This document shows, in pieces, positions 36,763-44,197 of a stretch of DNA of 45,050 nt. Location of the stretch: positions 1 to 45,050 of the forward strand of contig JAUNKK010000018.1 in assembly GCA_030532825.1 (NCBI GenBank), in the 5' to 3' direction. The DNA comes from Propionibacteriaceae bacterium. Its GTDB lineage: Bacteria; Actinomycetota; Actinomycetes; Propionibacteriales; Propionibacteriaceae. A model generated the notes under the pieces. It had not been told where the DNA came from and ran no database searches. It worked only from the letters and a program-made list of their open reading frames with translations. Both the position numbers and the translations under genes were made by a program. The first letter of the stretch is position 1. Each line of letters begins with the position of its first letter.

Positions 36763-36935
36763 GTGGTTGGGCGGATGACCTGGCTCGCCGGCTCGTTGCT
36801 GCGGGCAGAACGGTAGTTCGTTCCGGTCCGCGTTCCTCACGGCTTACAGTGGCGGGACCGCTGCGGACTCGCACCGCATTCCGCGCCCAACCGGGCCATT
36901 GTTCCACATCAGCACGAATCCGCTCGACCGGCTTA
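36763..36935 (-). ncRNA. Cobalamin riboswitch (chelatase remnant-cobO-cobB/C-cobA operon)
   Basis: The minus strand reads GCGGAATGCGGTGCGAGTCC, GGTCCCGCCACTGTAA and later the B12 box AGCCAGGTCATCCGCC. TTGGGCG and CGCCCAA close the structure as an outer stem. The first start codon (36718) is about 45 nt further on. There is no clear terminator, so translational control is likely. Confidence 0.92.
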
Positions 36936-36989
36936 TCTTGAATGCCCACGGCTTCGACCGGTCTGCCACAGGGTCGGCGGTGGAGGCGC

Positions 36990-36995
36990 TAGGCT
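36990..36995 (+). promoter_or_regulatory. -10 box of a probable leaderless promoter (cobL)
   Basis: TAGGCT ends 6 nt before GTG 37002, with no Shine-Dalgarno sequence. Unlike its divergent neighbour, this transcript therefore carries no riboswitch. Confidence 0.45.
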
Positions 36996-37001
36996 CCCAG
37001 C

Positions 37002-38207
37002 GTGATCGAAGTTGTAGGCGTCCCCGCCGGGGGGCTGAGCGAACTCGCCCCCGCGCAACGCGACCTCGTCATGTCCGCGGACGTGGTGGTGGGAGGAACG
37101 CGGCACCTCGCGATGCTGCCCGACCCGAGCCGTGGCGTACCCTGGCCGTCCCCGCTCCGGGCTGGGTTGAAGGGGCTTTTCGGCCGCCTCGGGGACAATG
37201 CGGTGGTGCTGGCCTCGGGCGACCCGCTGCTCTCGGGAGTCGCGACCACCCTCATGACGGAACTCGGGGCAGAACGCATCCGGGTGCATCCGGCGCTATC
37301 CTCCGAGACGCTGGCTCGCGCCCGGATGCTGTGGCCCGCGGAAACAACCGGCTGGGTTTCACTCATCAGCCGGGAGCCGCAGCGCGTCCTGGCATTCGCC
37401 GCCCCGGGGGAACGGCTCATTGCCTTGTCAGCCGATCAAACCACGCCTGTGGAGCTCGCCCGCGTTCTGGAGGCAGCGGGCTGGGGACCGTCCCAGCTGA
37501 CGGTGCTTGGTGACCTCGGCACCGACCGCGAGTCGCGTTACGCCACCACCGCACATGAGCTCGCAACACACCCCGGTGAGTTGCCGCGCCTGAACGTCGT
37601 GGCTGTGGAGTTCGCGACCGAGGCTCATCCGATCTCTCGCGGTCCGCTGCTGCCGGACCACGCCTTCCACAACGACGGACAGTTGACGAAGCAACCGCTG
37701 CGGCTGCTGGCGCTCGCCGCGCTTGCCCCAGCGCCCGGGCAGGTGCTGTGGGACGTCGGGACAGGCTCCGGCAGCATCAGCATCTCGTGGTGTCGTGCCG
37801 CGGACCGGACCCATGCTGTCGCCTTCGACAAGCGCGAGGACCGCGCCGCGCGGGCCCGCAGCAACGCTGCACGGCTCGGGGTCGCCGATCGCTTCGAGGT
37901 ACACGTCGGTGACGTCACCACCCTGCTGCCAGACCCGGCGCTGCCCCGACCAGATGCCGTGTTCTTCGGGGGCGGCGCGAACGCCGAGACGTGTGCTATG
38001 GCTCTCGCGGCGCTGCCGGTCGGTGGGCGCTTGGTGGTGCATTCTGTGACGTTGGAGACCGAGGCACTCCTAGCCGAGCTTCACGCCAGATTCGGCGGAG
38101 AACTCACACAAGTGTCCTTCCAGACCGCGAAGCCCCTAGGCGCATATCGCGGCTGGCAACCCGCCCGCGCCGTCACCTGCTACAGCCTGACAAAAGAGGC
38201 TCCATGA
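37002..38207 (+). CDS. cobL: Precorrin-6Y C5,15-methyltransferase (decarboxylating)
   Basis: A bifunctional 401-aa enzyme of corrin synthesis. Residues 1-200 are a CbiE-type methylase domain (GLSELAPAQRDLVMSADVVVGGTRHL, VVLASGDPLLSGV). Residues 210-401 are a CbiT-type domain with DHAFHNDGQLTKQPLRLLALAAL and the SAM loop LWDVGTGSGSISI, ending GWQPARAVTCYSL. The start is GTG 37002, leaderless. The stop overlaps the cobM remnant start (ATGA). It is full length and seemingly intact. Confidence 0.93.
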   Translation: MIEVVGVPAGGLSELAPAQRDLVMSADVVVGGTRHLAMLPDPSRGVPWPSPLRAGLKGLFGRLGDNAVVLASGDPLLSGVATTLMTELGAERIRVHPALSSETLARARMLWPAETTGWVSLISREPQRVLAFAAPGERLIALSADQTTPVELARVLEAAGWGPSQLTVLGDLGTDRESRYATTAHELATHPGELPRLNVVAVEFATEAHPISRGPLLPDHAFHNDGQLTKQPLRLLALAALAPAPGQVLWDVGTGSGSISISWCRAADRTHAVAFDKREDRAARARSNAARLGVADRFEVHVGDVTTLLPDPALPRPDAVFFGGGANAETCAMALAALPVGGRLVVHSVTLETEALLAELHARFGGELTQVSFQTAKPLGAYRGWQPARAVTCYSLTKEAP

Positions 38208-38401
38208 CCGTCCACTTCATCGGTGCCGGGCCTGGTGCTGCTGGCCTGTTGACGCTGCGCGGGGCCCAGTTTCCCGAAGCCGCAGTCAGCACGGGCTTGA
38301 AGCAAGCCGCCATCATCCTGGTCGGCAAGGCCCGACACGCCGAGGACTTTGTCGAATCCCATCTATACCGCTCGCGCTGCACCACCGCGAAGCCCCGATA
38401 G
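38204..38401 (+). pseudogene. cobM: cobM (precorrin-4 C11-methyltransferase) with internal deletion
   Basis: The 65-codon frame begins MTVHFIGAGPGAAGLLTLRGAQ, the N-terminus of CobM with its SAM loop. It continues at once with GLKQAAIILVGKARHAEDFVESHLY, which is the family C-terminus. Some 185-200 residues of the middle, including most of the active site, are missing. The reading frame is kept. ATG 38204 overlaps the cobL stop, so the original operon joint is preserved. The product cannot be a working methyltransferase. Confidence 0.85.
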
Positions 38402-38403
38402 CC

Positions 38404-38802
38404 ATGAGGTGTGGTGTAGGCCGGAACGAGCGGGGTGCCATCACGGTGTGGGTGACGGCGGCATTGCTGGGTTTCATCCTCGCTGTCGGGCTAGGCGTGG
38501 ACTTCGCGGGACATGCGCGCGCCCAGCAGGAGGCCCGCGCGGTCGCGGCGGAAGCAGCTCGGGCTGGCGGACAGCAACTATCCCTCACGGACGGGCGACT
38601 GATTCCCGAGGTCGGCAGCGCTGTCCGGGCTGCGCAAACCTATGTAGCCGCGTCCCGGTTCAGCGGCGCCGTGCGGGTCCACGACGGAGAAATAGAGGTG
38701 ACCGTCACCGGACAGTATTCGTGCCTGTTTCTCAGCATGATCGGCGTGCGCACCCTCCCGGTGGAGGCGGTCGGCACAGCCGAGCTGACCACCTCCCGAT
38801 GA
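38404..38802 (+). CDS. TadE/TadG-like membrane-anchored pseudopilin-type protein
   Basis: A 132-aa protein that begins with NERGAITVWVTAALLGFILAVGLGVDFAGHARAQQEARAVAAEAARAGGQQL. This is the TadE/TadG pattern: a G-A/S cleavage-like site, one hydrophobic helix, then an Ala/Arg-rich amphipathic helix. The rest is a small globular domain. It starts 2 nt after the cobM remnant. No other tad genes are in the window, so it is an orphan here. Its role is unknown; Flp-pilus or secretion-linked proteins have this layout. Confidence 0.65.
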   Translation: MRCGVGRNERGAITVWVTAALLGFILAVGLGVDFAGHARAQQEARAVAAEAARAGGQQLSLTDGRLIPEVGSAVRAAQTYVAASRFSGAVRVHDGEIEVTVTGQYSCLFLSMIGVRTLPVEAVGTAELTTSR

Positions 38803-38875
38803 TCCGGGGTGGCTCGGGGACAGTTGGGGGCAGCCCCTCATGGTTTTTCACCCACTTTGGTGCAAAAGTAGAGGC

Positions 38876-39421
38876 ATGACGAGCGACGCCATTAGCGACA
38901 ACACCAGGGACCGAGCCATCGAATTGTTGCAGCGCGCCTACGCGGAGGGACGCATCAACGAGTCGGAACTGGAGCATCGTCTCGATTTAGTATTCACAGC
39001 AACCACCTACCCACAAGTTCGCTTGGCGCTCCAGGACCTGCCCGCCCCAGTCCCGGCCCTGGCGAAGTCCCAGACAGTCAAGACGCCCAGTCGCCCGTCG
39101 ACCGCCCCTGCCGACAAAGCCGCCTTTGTTCACCTATCGGGCTTGATATCCGGCCCCGTTGGCCCAGGCATTGCTTGGTTGTTGACGGCCAAGGATTCGC
39201 AGTTGAACGCTGAGGCCGCGAAGGCCCTCAACTTCCAAGTCCTCTCGGTCATCCTTTTCGCAGGTGGTGCTGTGCTCAGCTGGATCGCCTTCGGGCTGCC
39301 CGTGTTCCTATGGGGCATCGCTTGGGTGATACTGACTGTGATAGACGGTCTCAAAGCCGGTCGCGGAGAGGCCTGGGAGAACCCGGTCACTCAGATCACC
39401 GGGTTCCGCCCCATCAGCTGA
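38876..39421 (+). CDS. DUF1707-domain membrane protein
   Basis: A 181-aa protein. Residues 5-60 (ISDNTRDRAIELLQRAYAEGRINESELEHRLDLVFTATT) are a DUF1707 domain, common in actinobacterial membrane and regulatory proteins. A Pro/Ser/Thr-rich linker follows, then a C-terminal part with two or three hydrophobic segments (VLSVILFAGGAVLSWIAFGLPVFLWGIAWVILTVIDG) resembling DUF4870/Tic20-like proteins. ATG 38876 has AGAGG just upstream. Its stop lies inside the palindrome TCAGCTGA, which also contains the cbiO stop on the other strand. The function is unknown. Confidence 0.75.
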   Translation: MTSDAISDNTRDRAIELLQRAYAEGRINESELEHRLDLVFTATTYPQVRLALQDLPAPVPALAKSQTVKTPSRPSTAPADKAAFVHLSGLISGPVGPGIAWLLTAKDSQLNAEAAKALNFQVLSVILFAGGAVLSWIAFGLPVFLWGIAWVILTVIDGLKAGRGEAWENPVTQITGFRPIS

Positions 39422-40229
39422 CGGCCCGCTCCCAGCGCTCCTTGGCTTCCGCTACCGTCACGGCGGGGCTGGCCCAGCCGAGCGCGGCGGATAGCTGCAA
39501 CAAGATGGGCTGCCGCAGCCGCGCTTGAGCTAGCAGGTCACCGTCGCTCAGCAACTCCACCAGCCCACCTTGGCGCAGCTTGCCGCTCGTCATGACCGCG
39601 GCGTGCGTCGCGAAAGCCAACGCGTTGTCCACCTCATGCGTCGAAAACACCAGGGTGGTGCCCCGGCTGTTGATTTCCCCGAGGGTTGCCAGCAATGCCT
39701 CAACGCCGGCCGGGTCTAGGCCCGCCGTAGGTTCGTCCAAGAGCAGTACGTCGACGTCCATGGCGAGGGCTCCGGCGATGACCACTCGCTTGCGCTCGCC
39801 ATAGCTGAGCTGGTGAGTGGGCCGATCCGCCAAGTGATCAATCCCCATGGCCGCGATGGCCCGATCCGTCGCTTCAGCCGCTGCGGCTTCGGAAAGCCCT
39901 AGATTGAGCGGCCCGAAACTCACGTCCTGCCGGACGTCGGCTGAGAACAGCTGGTCGTCCGGGTCCTGAAGCACGAGTTGCACCCGGCGCCGATGTGCCC
40001 TGAGCCCAGCCCGGTCGAAGCGGACCGGCTCCCCATCCAGCAGCACCTGTCCCGCTGACGGTTTGTGCGCCCCCGCAAGCGTGCGCAGCAGTGTCGTTTT
40101 ACCGGATCCGTTCGCCCCGAGCAGGGCAAGGCGCGCGCTTGGCGGCACCGCCACATCAAGGCCGCGCAACACCTCGTGCCCCTCAAAGCCTGCGACGACA
40201 CCCGTCGCAGCCAGCTTTAACGTGCCCAT
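39414..40229 (-). CDS. cbiO: Cobalt ECF/ABC transporter ATP-binding protein
   Basis: The 271-aa ATPase of the CbiMNQO cobalt importer. Walker A is LLGANGSGKTT, the Q-loop LVLQDPDDQLF, the signature LSYGERKRVVIAGALAM, Walker B VLLLDEPTAGLDP, and the switch His is in VFSTHEVDNAL. ATG 40229 is chosen because GGGGAG lies 7 nt upstream, within the cbiQ coding end (the two genes overlap by 13 nt); ATG 40244 has no such site. The last residues share bases with the convergent DUF1707 gene stop. Confidence 0.94.
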   Translation of the reverse strand: MGTLKLAATGVVAGFEGHEVLRGLDVAVPPSARLALLGANGSGKTTLLRTLAGAHKPSAGQVLLDGEPVRFDRAGLRAHRRRVQLVLQDPDDQLFSADVRQDVSFGPLNLGLSEAAAAEATDRAIAAMGIDHLADRPTHQLSYGERKRVVIAGALAMDVDVLLLDEPTAGLDPAGVEALLATLGEINSRGTTLVFSTHEVDNALAFATHAAVMTSGKLRQGGLVELLSDGDLLAQARLRQPILLQLSAALGWASPAVTVAEAKERWERAVS

Positions 40230-40975
40230 AGTGCTACTCCCCATACTGCGGCCAAGGCCGCCAGAAGCCAGGCGGGCAAGTGTCGGGAACCCCGTCGCGC
40301 AGGCAGGGTGGTCAAGGTTGTCTCGTGGCCGCGAATGGCTAGGCCATCGGCTAGCCGGGCCGAGGCGAGCCAACTCCTGACGGCCACGGCCCCAACCAAC
40401 TGCCCAGTCTCCGCGAAGCGGCGCTTCAGCGATCCGGTGCCACCTAGGCGTTGTCGTTGCGCTTGCCGAACGGTCAGGAAGGAGTTCCAGGCCGTGAAGA
40501 TCATCCGGTACATCAACGACGCGATCTCAATGAGCGGCTCGGGTATCCGTAGTTTTCGCAGCCAGCCAAGCAAGTCCACCATGGGTGTGGTCATCGCCAT
40601 CACCAGCACCGCTAAGGTGCCGGCCGTGGCGCGCAACAACAAGCCGACGCCGACGGCGACATCGGCCTGTTGGACACCGAGAGCGCCCCACCGCCAGCCC
40701 GGGCCGGCGAAACCGCCGAGGGTGATGGTGGCTGATGCCGCCCCGAGCACGATGAACACCGCGGGCGCCGTCATTGCCGCCACCACCAGGCGGCGGGGAA
40801 TGTGCGCCGCGGCCAGGGCGGACACCGCTAAAACGGCCACCAGCGGGCTGGTCGGCCAGGGGCGGGCCAACAAGGCCGCAAGCACGAGCGCCATCGACAG
40901 GCCCACCTTCTGACCAACTGGGACCGCGCGCCATGGACTCGTCCAAGCCGCGTCGTCGAGGCCGCTAATCCGCAA
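40217..40975 (-). CDS. cbiQ: Cobalt ECF transporter transmembrane protein
   Basis: The 252-aa T-component that couples ATP hydrolysis to CbiMN. It begins [28 protein letters not shown], the usual LDxxAWxSPW start, and has hydrophobic segments throughout. The coupling helices include LLGWLRKLRIPEPLIEIASLMYRMIF and GSLKRRFAETGQLVGAVAVRSWLASARLADGLAIRG. No ATG or GTG suits the N-terminus, so TTG 40975 is proposed, overlapping cbiN by 11 nt. The exact start is uncertain. Confidence 0.9.
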   Translation of the reverse strand: MRISGLDDAAWTSPWRAVPVGQKVGLSMALVLAALLARPWPTSPLVAVLAVSALAAAHIPRRLVVAAMTAPAVFIVLGAASATITLGGFAGPGWRWGALGVQQADVAVGVGLLLRATAGTLAVLVMAMTTPMVDLLGWLRKLRIPEPLIEIASLMYRMIFTAWNSFLTVRQAQRQRLGGTGSLKRRFAETGQLVGAVAVRSWLASARLADGLAIRGHETTLTTLPARRGSRHLPAWLLAALAAVWGVALWAR

Positions 40976-41270
40976 CGCTCTTGGCGTCCTTCTCGGCCTT
41001 GCGCTTGCCCGACAAGCGGCCAAGGCAGTAGAAGAGGATGCCCGAGCCGAGCGCAGCCTGCATCGCGAATAGGCCCGACTCAACCTCCGGCCCAGCGGGC
41101 TCGGTGAGCGGCTCGAACCACTGTTCCGCGCCCGCCTCCTCCAGGATCTCGGTGACGGCCGCGTCCGTCCCGCCGAACTCCGAATCCTTCGGGGCGGTGT
41201 AGAACGGGATGCAGAACAGCACCACCAGAATGATGGCCCCAATGATGACTCCCCACTTGTTCAGCTTCAT
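40965..41270 (-). CDS. cbiN: Cobalt transport protein CbiN
   Basis: A 101-aa small membrane subunit of the cobalt importer. One N-terminal segment ([19 protein letters not shown]), an extracytoplasmic loop with [14 protein letters not shown], and one C-terminal segment ([16 protein letters not shown]) form the family pattern. ATG 41270 overlaps the cbiM stop codon (ATGA). Confidence 0.93.
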   Translation of the reverse strand: MKLNKWGVIIGAIILVVLFCIPFYTAPKDSEFGGTDAAVTEILEEAGAEQWFEPLTEPAGPEVESGLFAMQAALGSGILFYCLGRLSGKRKAEKDAKSVAD

Positions 41271-41944
41271 GACGCCACCGCCACATCGTCACGACCCAGC
41301 ACCCCGAGCTTGCGCAGTTCGGGGGCGGCCACTTTGGCGAGAAAAGCGAACAAGAACACACCCAGGACTCCTTCAGCCAGCGCAAGCGGGATCTGGGTCA
41401 ACGCGAAGATGGACAGGAACTTCACCACCGTCGCCCCGAAGCTGCCCTCGTTCCCGGGATAGGCGAAAGCCAACTGGAACGACGTCACAACGTAGGTGGC
41501 GAGATCCGCGACGGCCATGGCGAAGAAGATGGCCACGAGCCTGTTGAGCTTGCGCAGCAGCACCCACATGGCATACCCCGCCCAAGGACCGACGATGGCC
41601 ATGGAAAAGACGTTTGCTCCCAAGGTGGTGATGCCCCCGTGGGCCAAGAGAAGCGCCTGGAAGAGCAGCACGATCGTCCCCAGGAAAGCCATGACGGGCG
41701 GTTTGAACAGCACGGCGCCTGCGCCGGTGCCCGTGGGATGCGAGGAAGAGCCGGTGACCGACGGCAACTTCACGGCGGACAGCGCGAACGTGAACGCACC
41801 CGCGGCCGCGAGGAGCAGCTTGGAATCCGGATCCTGCCGGACCCGTTTCACTACGGCCATAGCCCCGTGGATCACGAATGGCGCGGCCGCCGCATACCAG
41901 ACGGCGGCATGCACCGGGGGTAGAAAACCCTCTGCGATATGCAT
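41267..41944 (-). CDS. cbiM: Cobalt-binding transporter subunit CbiM
   Basis: The 225-aa substrate-specific S-component for Co2+. The start [10 protein letters not shown] carries the N-terminal amine and His2 that bind the metal. [22 protein letters not shown] has the further conserved ligands, and about six membrane segments follow. ATG 41944 has AGAAGGG 7 nt upstream. It is the first gene of cbiMNQO and lies right after a cobalamin riboswitch, so cobalt uptake falls when cobalamin is plentiful. Confidence 0.95.
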   Translation of the reverse strand: MHIAEGFLPPVHAAVWYAAAAPFVIHGAMAVVKRVRQDPDSKLLLAAAGAFTFALSAVKLPSVTGSSSHPTGTGAGAVLFKPPVMAFLGTIVLLFQALLLAHGGITTLGANVFSMAIVGPWAGYAMWVLLRKLNRLVAIFFAMAVADLATYVVTSFQLAFAYPGNEGSFGATVVKFLSIFALTQIPLALAEGVLGVFLFAFLAKVAAPELRKLGVLGRDDVAVAS

Positions 41945-41955
41945 GATGGAACCCT

Positions 41956-42075
41956 TCTGCGGAATCCAGCGTTCCGCGATGAGCGCGTGGGACGAGTTCC
42001 TGACTCACCGGATGTGGTTTACAGTGGCGCGACCGTCCCGGATTCTCACCGGGTTCCTCGTGACAAACCCACGCA
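41956..42075 (-). ncRNA. Cobalamin riboswitch of cbiMNQO
   Basis: The minus strand reads GAGGAACCCGGTGAGAATCC, GGTCGCGCCACTGTAA and the B12 box GAGTCAGGAACTC. The outer stem pairs GCGTGGG (42066-42072) with CCCACGC (41981-41987). A hairpin GCGGAA/TTCCGC (41956-41976) follows just before the cbiM Shine-Dalgarno sequence and may be the expression platform. Confidence 0.92.
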
Positions 42076-42140
42076 CAGCGCCCCCATGCGACCGGAATCT
42101 CTCAGCATCCCGACCGACGGTTTCGCCATTGCGCCTCACA

Positions 42141-42560
42141 CTAGCGGAACAAATCGGGGGTCAACACCCGGCCCCGGGAAGTGACACACGTCAGCGTCAA
42201 ACCGATAATGACTAGGGTTTTCATGTCAACTTCGGCTGGGTTGCGGTCCCCAAGATGGGGACCGTGCAGGACTCCTCCCCCGGCCAATATCGCGCCAGGA
42301 CCACCACAGTCTCGGCGGGGCGCTCCGCCAGCAGCACTGCTTTGGCTGCCTCTAGCTGCGCCGGCCGTGCGACAGAGCGAGGGCGGTAGCTGGCCACCGC
42401 CATATCGGCCCGGCTGAGGTGCCGCAGCCGGGCAGCCACCACCTCCCAGGGCTTGAGCCGATCTGAGAGCGAAAAGCAGGCGACGGTCCGGGCTTCCCGA
42501 AGCAGGCGGACCGCTTTCAGAGTCACCAGTTCCGACACCAGCGGCCCACAGAGTACCCAT
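42141..42560 (-). pseudogene. cobI-cobJ remnant with large deletion and two frameshifts
   Basis: ATG 42560 overlaps the cobH stop (TGATG). The start MGTLWAAGVG and, in another frame, ELVTLKAVRLLREA are the N-terminus of CobI. The expected GPGDP SAM loop between them is lost in a small frame-breaking deletion near 42530. The frame then jumps to CFSLSDRLKPWEVVAARLRHLSRADMAV, the second half of CobJ, so most of CobI and the first half of CobJ are gone. At a C-run near 42248-42251 one base is missing: NPAEVDMKTLVIIG, the next CobJ block, is read in a third frame to 42141. Neither methyltransferase can be made. Confidence 0.85.
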
Positions 42561-43216
42561 CACCGTTCCGACTCGCTGGCGAGCGCGTTGATGGCGGAAG
42601 CCGCCATGGCCGAGCCGCCACGGTGTCCATGCACGACCAGCCAGGGAACCCCGAAATCCGAATCCGCGAGAGCTCGTTTGGACTCGGCGGATCCGACAAA
42701 CCCGACGGGGACCCCAACGATGGCCGCGGGGCGGGGACCTCCGTCAGCGATGAGTTCCAGCAGGTGAAACAACGCCGTCGGGGCGTTTCCGATCGCCACC
42801 ACCGCGCCAGCCAAGTCCTCCCCCCACAGCGAAACGGCGGCTGCGGATCGGGTTGTGCCCCACTCGATGGCCAGCTGCGCCGCCCGCTCATCCCTGAGCA
42901 GGCACCGCACTTCGTTCTCGGCGGGCAGCCGCCGCCGGGTGATGCCGGCGTCGATCATGTGGGCATCGACGAAAATCGGGGCACCGGCGCGCAGTGCCGT
43001 TCGAGCAGCTGCGACGAGCCGTGAGTGGAAGACGATGTGTCGGGGTAGATCAAGGTCACCGGCGGCGTGAATCATGCGCACCGCAACCTGCGCCTCCTCG
43101 GGGGTGAAGGCAGTCAGGTCCGCTCCCGCTCGAACCTGACGAAACGACTCCTGATAGATAGCCGGGCCGTTCGTCTCATATGGGTACCGGCGGGTCGGTC
43201 GGTGAATCATGCGCAT
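42560..43216 (-). CDS. cobH: Precorrin-8X methylmutase
   Basis: Moves the C11 methyl to C12 to form hydrogenobyrinate. The 218-aa product has AIYQESFRQVRAGADL, VAVRMIHAAGDLDLPRHIVF with the catalytic His, DAHMIDAGITRRRLP, and late VGVPVGFVGSAESKRAL. ATG 43216 overlaps the cobG remnant stop (TGATG); ATG 43210 is an alternative start. It appears intact although the genes on both sides in its operon are wrecked. Confidence 0.93.
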   Translation of the reverse strand: MRMIHRPTRRYPYETNGPAIYQESFRQVRAGADLTAFTPEEAQVAVRMIHAAGDLDLPRHIVFHSRLVAAARTALRAGAPIFVDAHMIDAGITRRRLPAENEVRCLLRDERAAQLAIEWGTTRSAAAVSLWGEDLAGAVVAIGNAPTALFHLLELIADGGPRPAAIVGVPVGFVGSAESKRALADSDFGVPWLVVHGHRGGSAMAASAINALASESER

Positions 43217-43330
43217 CACCCTATGACAGCCCTGAGGACGCTGTCAGCATCCGTTGAGGCCACCAACCCGATGTGTTCCCCACCGGGCTCACCGCAGACC
43301 CGGGCGCAACCTGAAATGTGCACCAGACGC
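43216..43330 (-). pseudogene. cobG: C-terminal remnant of cobG (precorrin-3B synthase)
   Basis: The last 37 codons before the cobH start read RLVHISGCARVCGEPGGEHIGLVASTDADSVLRAV. HISGCARxCG followed by a GP-type turn is the second Cys pair of the siroheme/4Fe-4S site in the sulfite reductase family of CobG. The TGA overlaps cobH ATG, as in an intact cobG-cobH junction. Upstream the frame soon runs into the lipB region on the other strand, so the remaining several hundred codons of a normal cobG are absent. Confidence 0.7.
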
Positions 43331-43460
43331 GGGAATTGCCCCGGTGAGCCCCCGCCACCTGTTCTGCGATGGCGCGGGGTATCCACCTGGGCATTTCGGA
43401 TCATGGCCGCATTGTGCCTCCCTCGCGCAACGGTTGCTGAGCGCCACCGACGGGGCGCAC

Positions 43461-43466
43461 TACACT
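43461..43466 (+). promoter_or_regulatory. -10 box of a probable leaderless promoter (lipB)
   Basis: TACACT ends 7 nt before ATG 43474, and there is no Shine-Dalgarno sequence. It favours 43474 over the ATG at 43468. Confidence 0.45.
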
Positions 43467-43473
43467 GATGCCG

Positions 43474-44133
43474 ATGCTGACCTTCGAATACCGCGGCCTG
43501 GGAAAGAAGCGTTTCCGCAGCGACTACCGGGCAGCCTGGGACTACCAGCGCGAGGTGCACGCCGGTGTGGCGGCGGGCGAACGTCCCGGACACGTGATCC
43601 TGCTGGAACACGAGCCCGTGTACACGGCTGGGCGAGCCACCCAGCCTACGGAACGACCATTCGACGGCACTGAGGTCATCGACGTCGACCGCGGCGGCAA
43701 GATCACCTGGCACGGTCCCGGTCAGCTCACGGGATATCCCATCCTGCCGCTTCCGCCCGGCGTCGGAGTTGTCGAGCCTGTCCGGCGCTTTGAAGATGCC
43801 ATCATCGACTACCTGGCGGTCCACGGTCTGGAGGGCAGGCGGATATCGGGCCGCACGGGGGTCTGGCTGGCTGCCACGGGGGCCCGGCCGGAACGAAAGA
43901 TCTGCGCCATCGGGATTCGAGTGTCGAAACGCACCACGATGCACGGCTTCGCCCTGAATGTACTTCCGAACATGGGAGCCTTCGGGAACATCATTCCTTG
44001 CGGCATTAGCGACGCCGGGGTTACCTCTCTGGCTGAGGAAGCCCTCGGCGGCTGGGACGTCGCCCAAGTGGCCCATGATTTGGAACCGCACCTCAGGACC
44101 TACCTGAGTCAGTTCACGAACGACGCATCCTAG
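43474..44133 (+). CDS. lipB: Lipoyl(octanoyl) transferase
   Basis: Transfers octanoate from acyl carrier protein to lipoyl domains. The 219-aa product has [36 protein letters not shown] (the RGGxxTxHGPGQ motif) and [22 protein letters not shown], with the catalytic Lys in the last conserved region. [12 protein letters not shown] near the end contains the active-site Cys. An ATG at 43468 would add two residues; the leaderless spacing favours 43474. It is followed by lipA, the next enzyme of the pathway. Confidence 0.95.
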   Translation: MLTFEYRGLGKKRFRSDYRAAWDYQREVHAGVAAGERPGHVILLEHEPVYTAGRATQPTERPFDGTEVIDVDRGGKITWHGPGQLTGYPILPLPPGVGVVEPVRRFEDAIIDYLAVHGLEGRRISGRTGVWLAATGARPERKICAIGIRVSKRTTMHGFALNVLPNMGAFGNIIPCGISDAGVTSLAEEALGGWDVAQVAHDLEPHLRTYLSQFTNDAS

Positions 44134-44184
44134 AACCGAACGGTGCCTCGTAGCGCATCTGGGGAATCTTTCGGCGACGACGGG

Positions 44185-44190
44185 TATCAT
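44185..44190 (+). promoter_or_regulatory. -10 box of a probable leaderless promoter (lipA)
   Basis: TATCAT ends 7 nt before GTG 44198. No Shine-Dalgarno sequence is present, so lipA may have its own start of transcription apart from lipB. Confidence 0.45.
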
Positions 44191-44197
44191 CCGCTGA

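Noticed and set aside
36719..36949. An N-terminal extension of the chelatase-like protein by 77 residues
   Set aside because: These bases form the cobalamin riboswitch, whose conserved motifs fit better than any protein reading.
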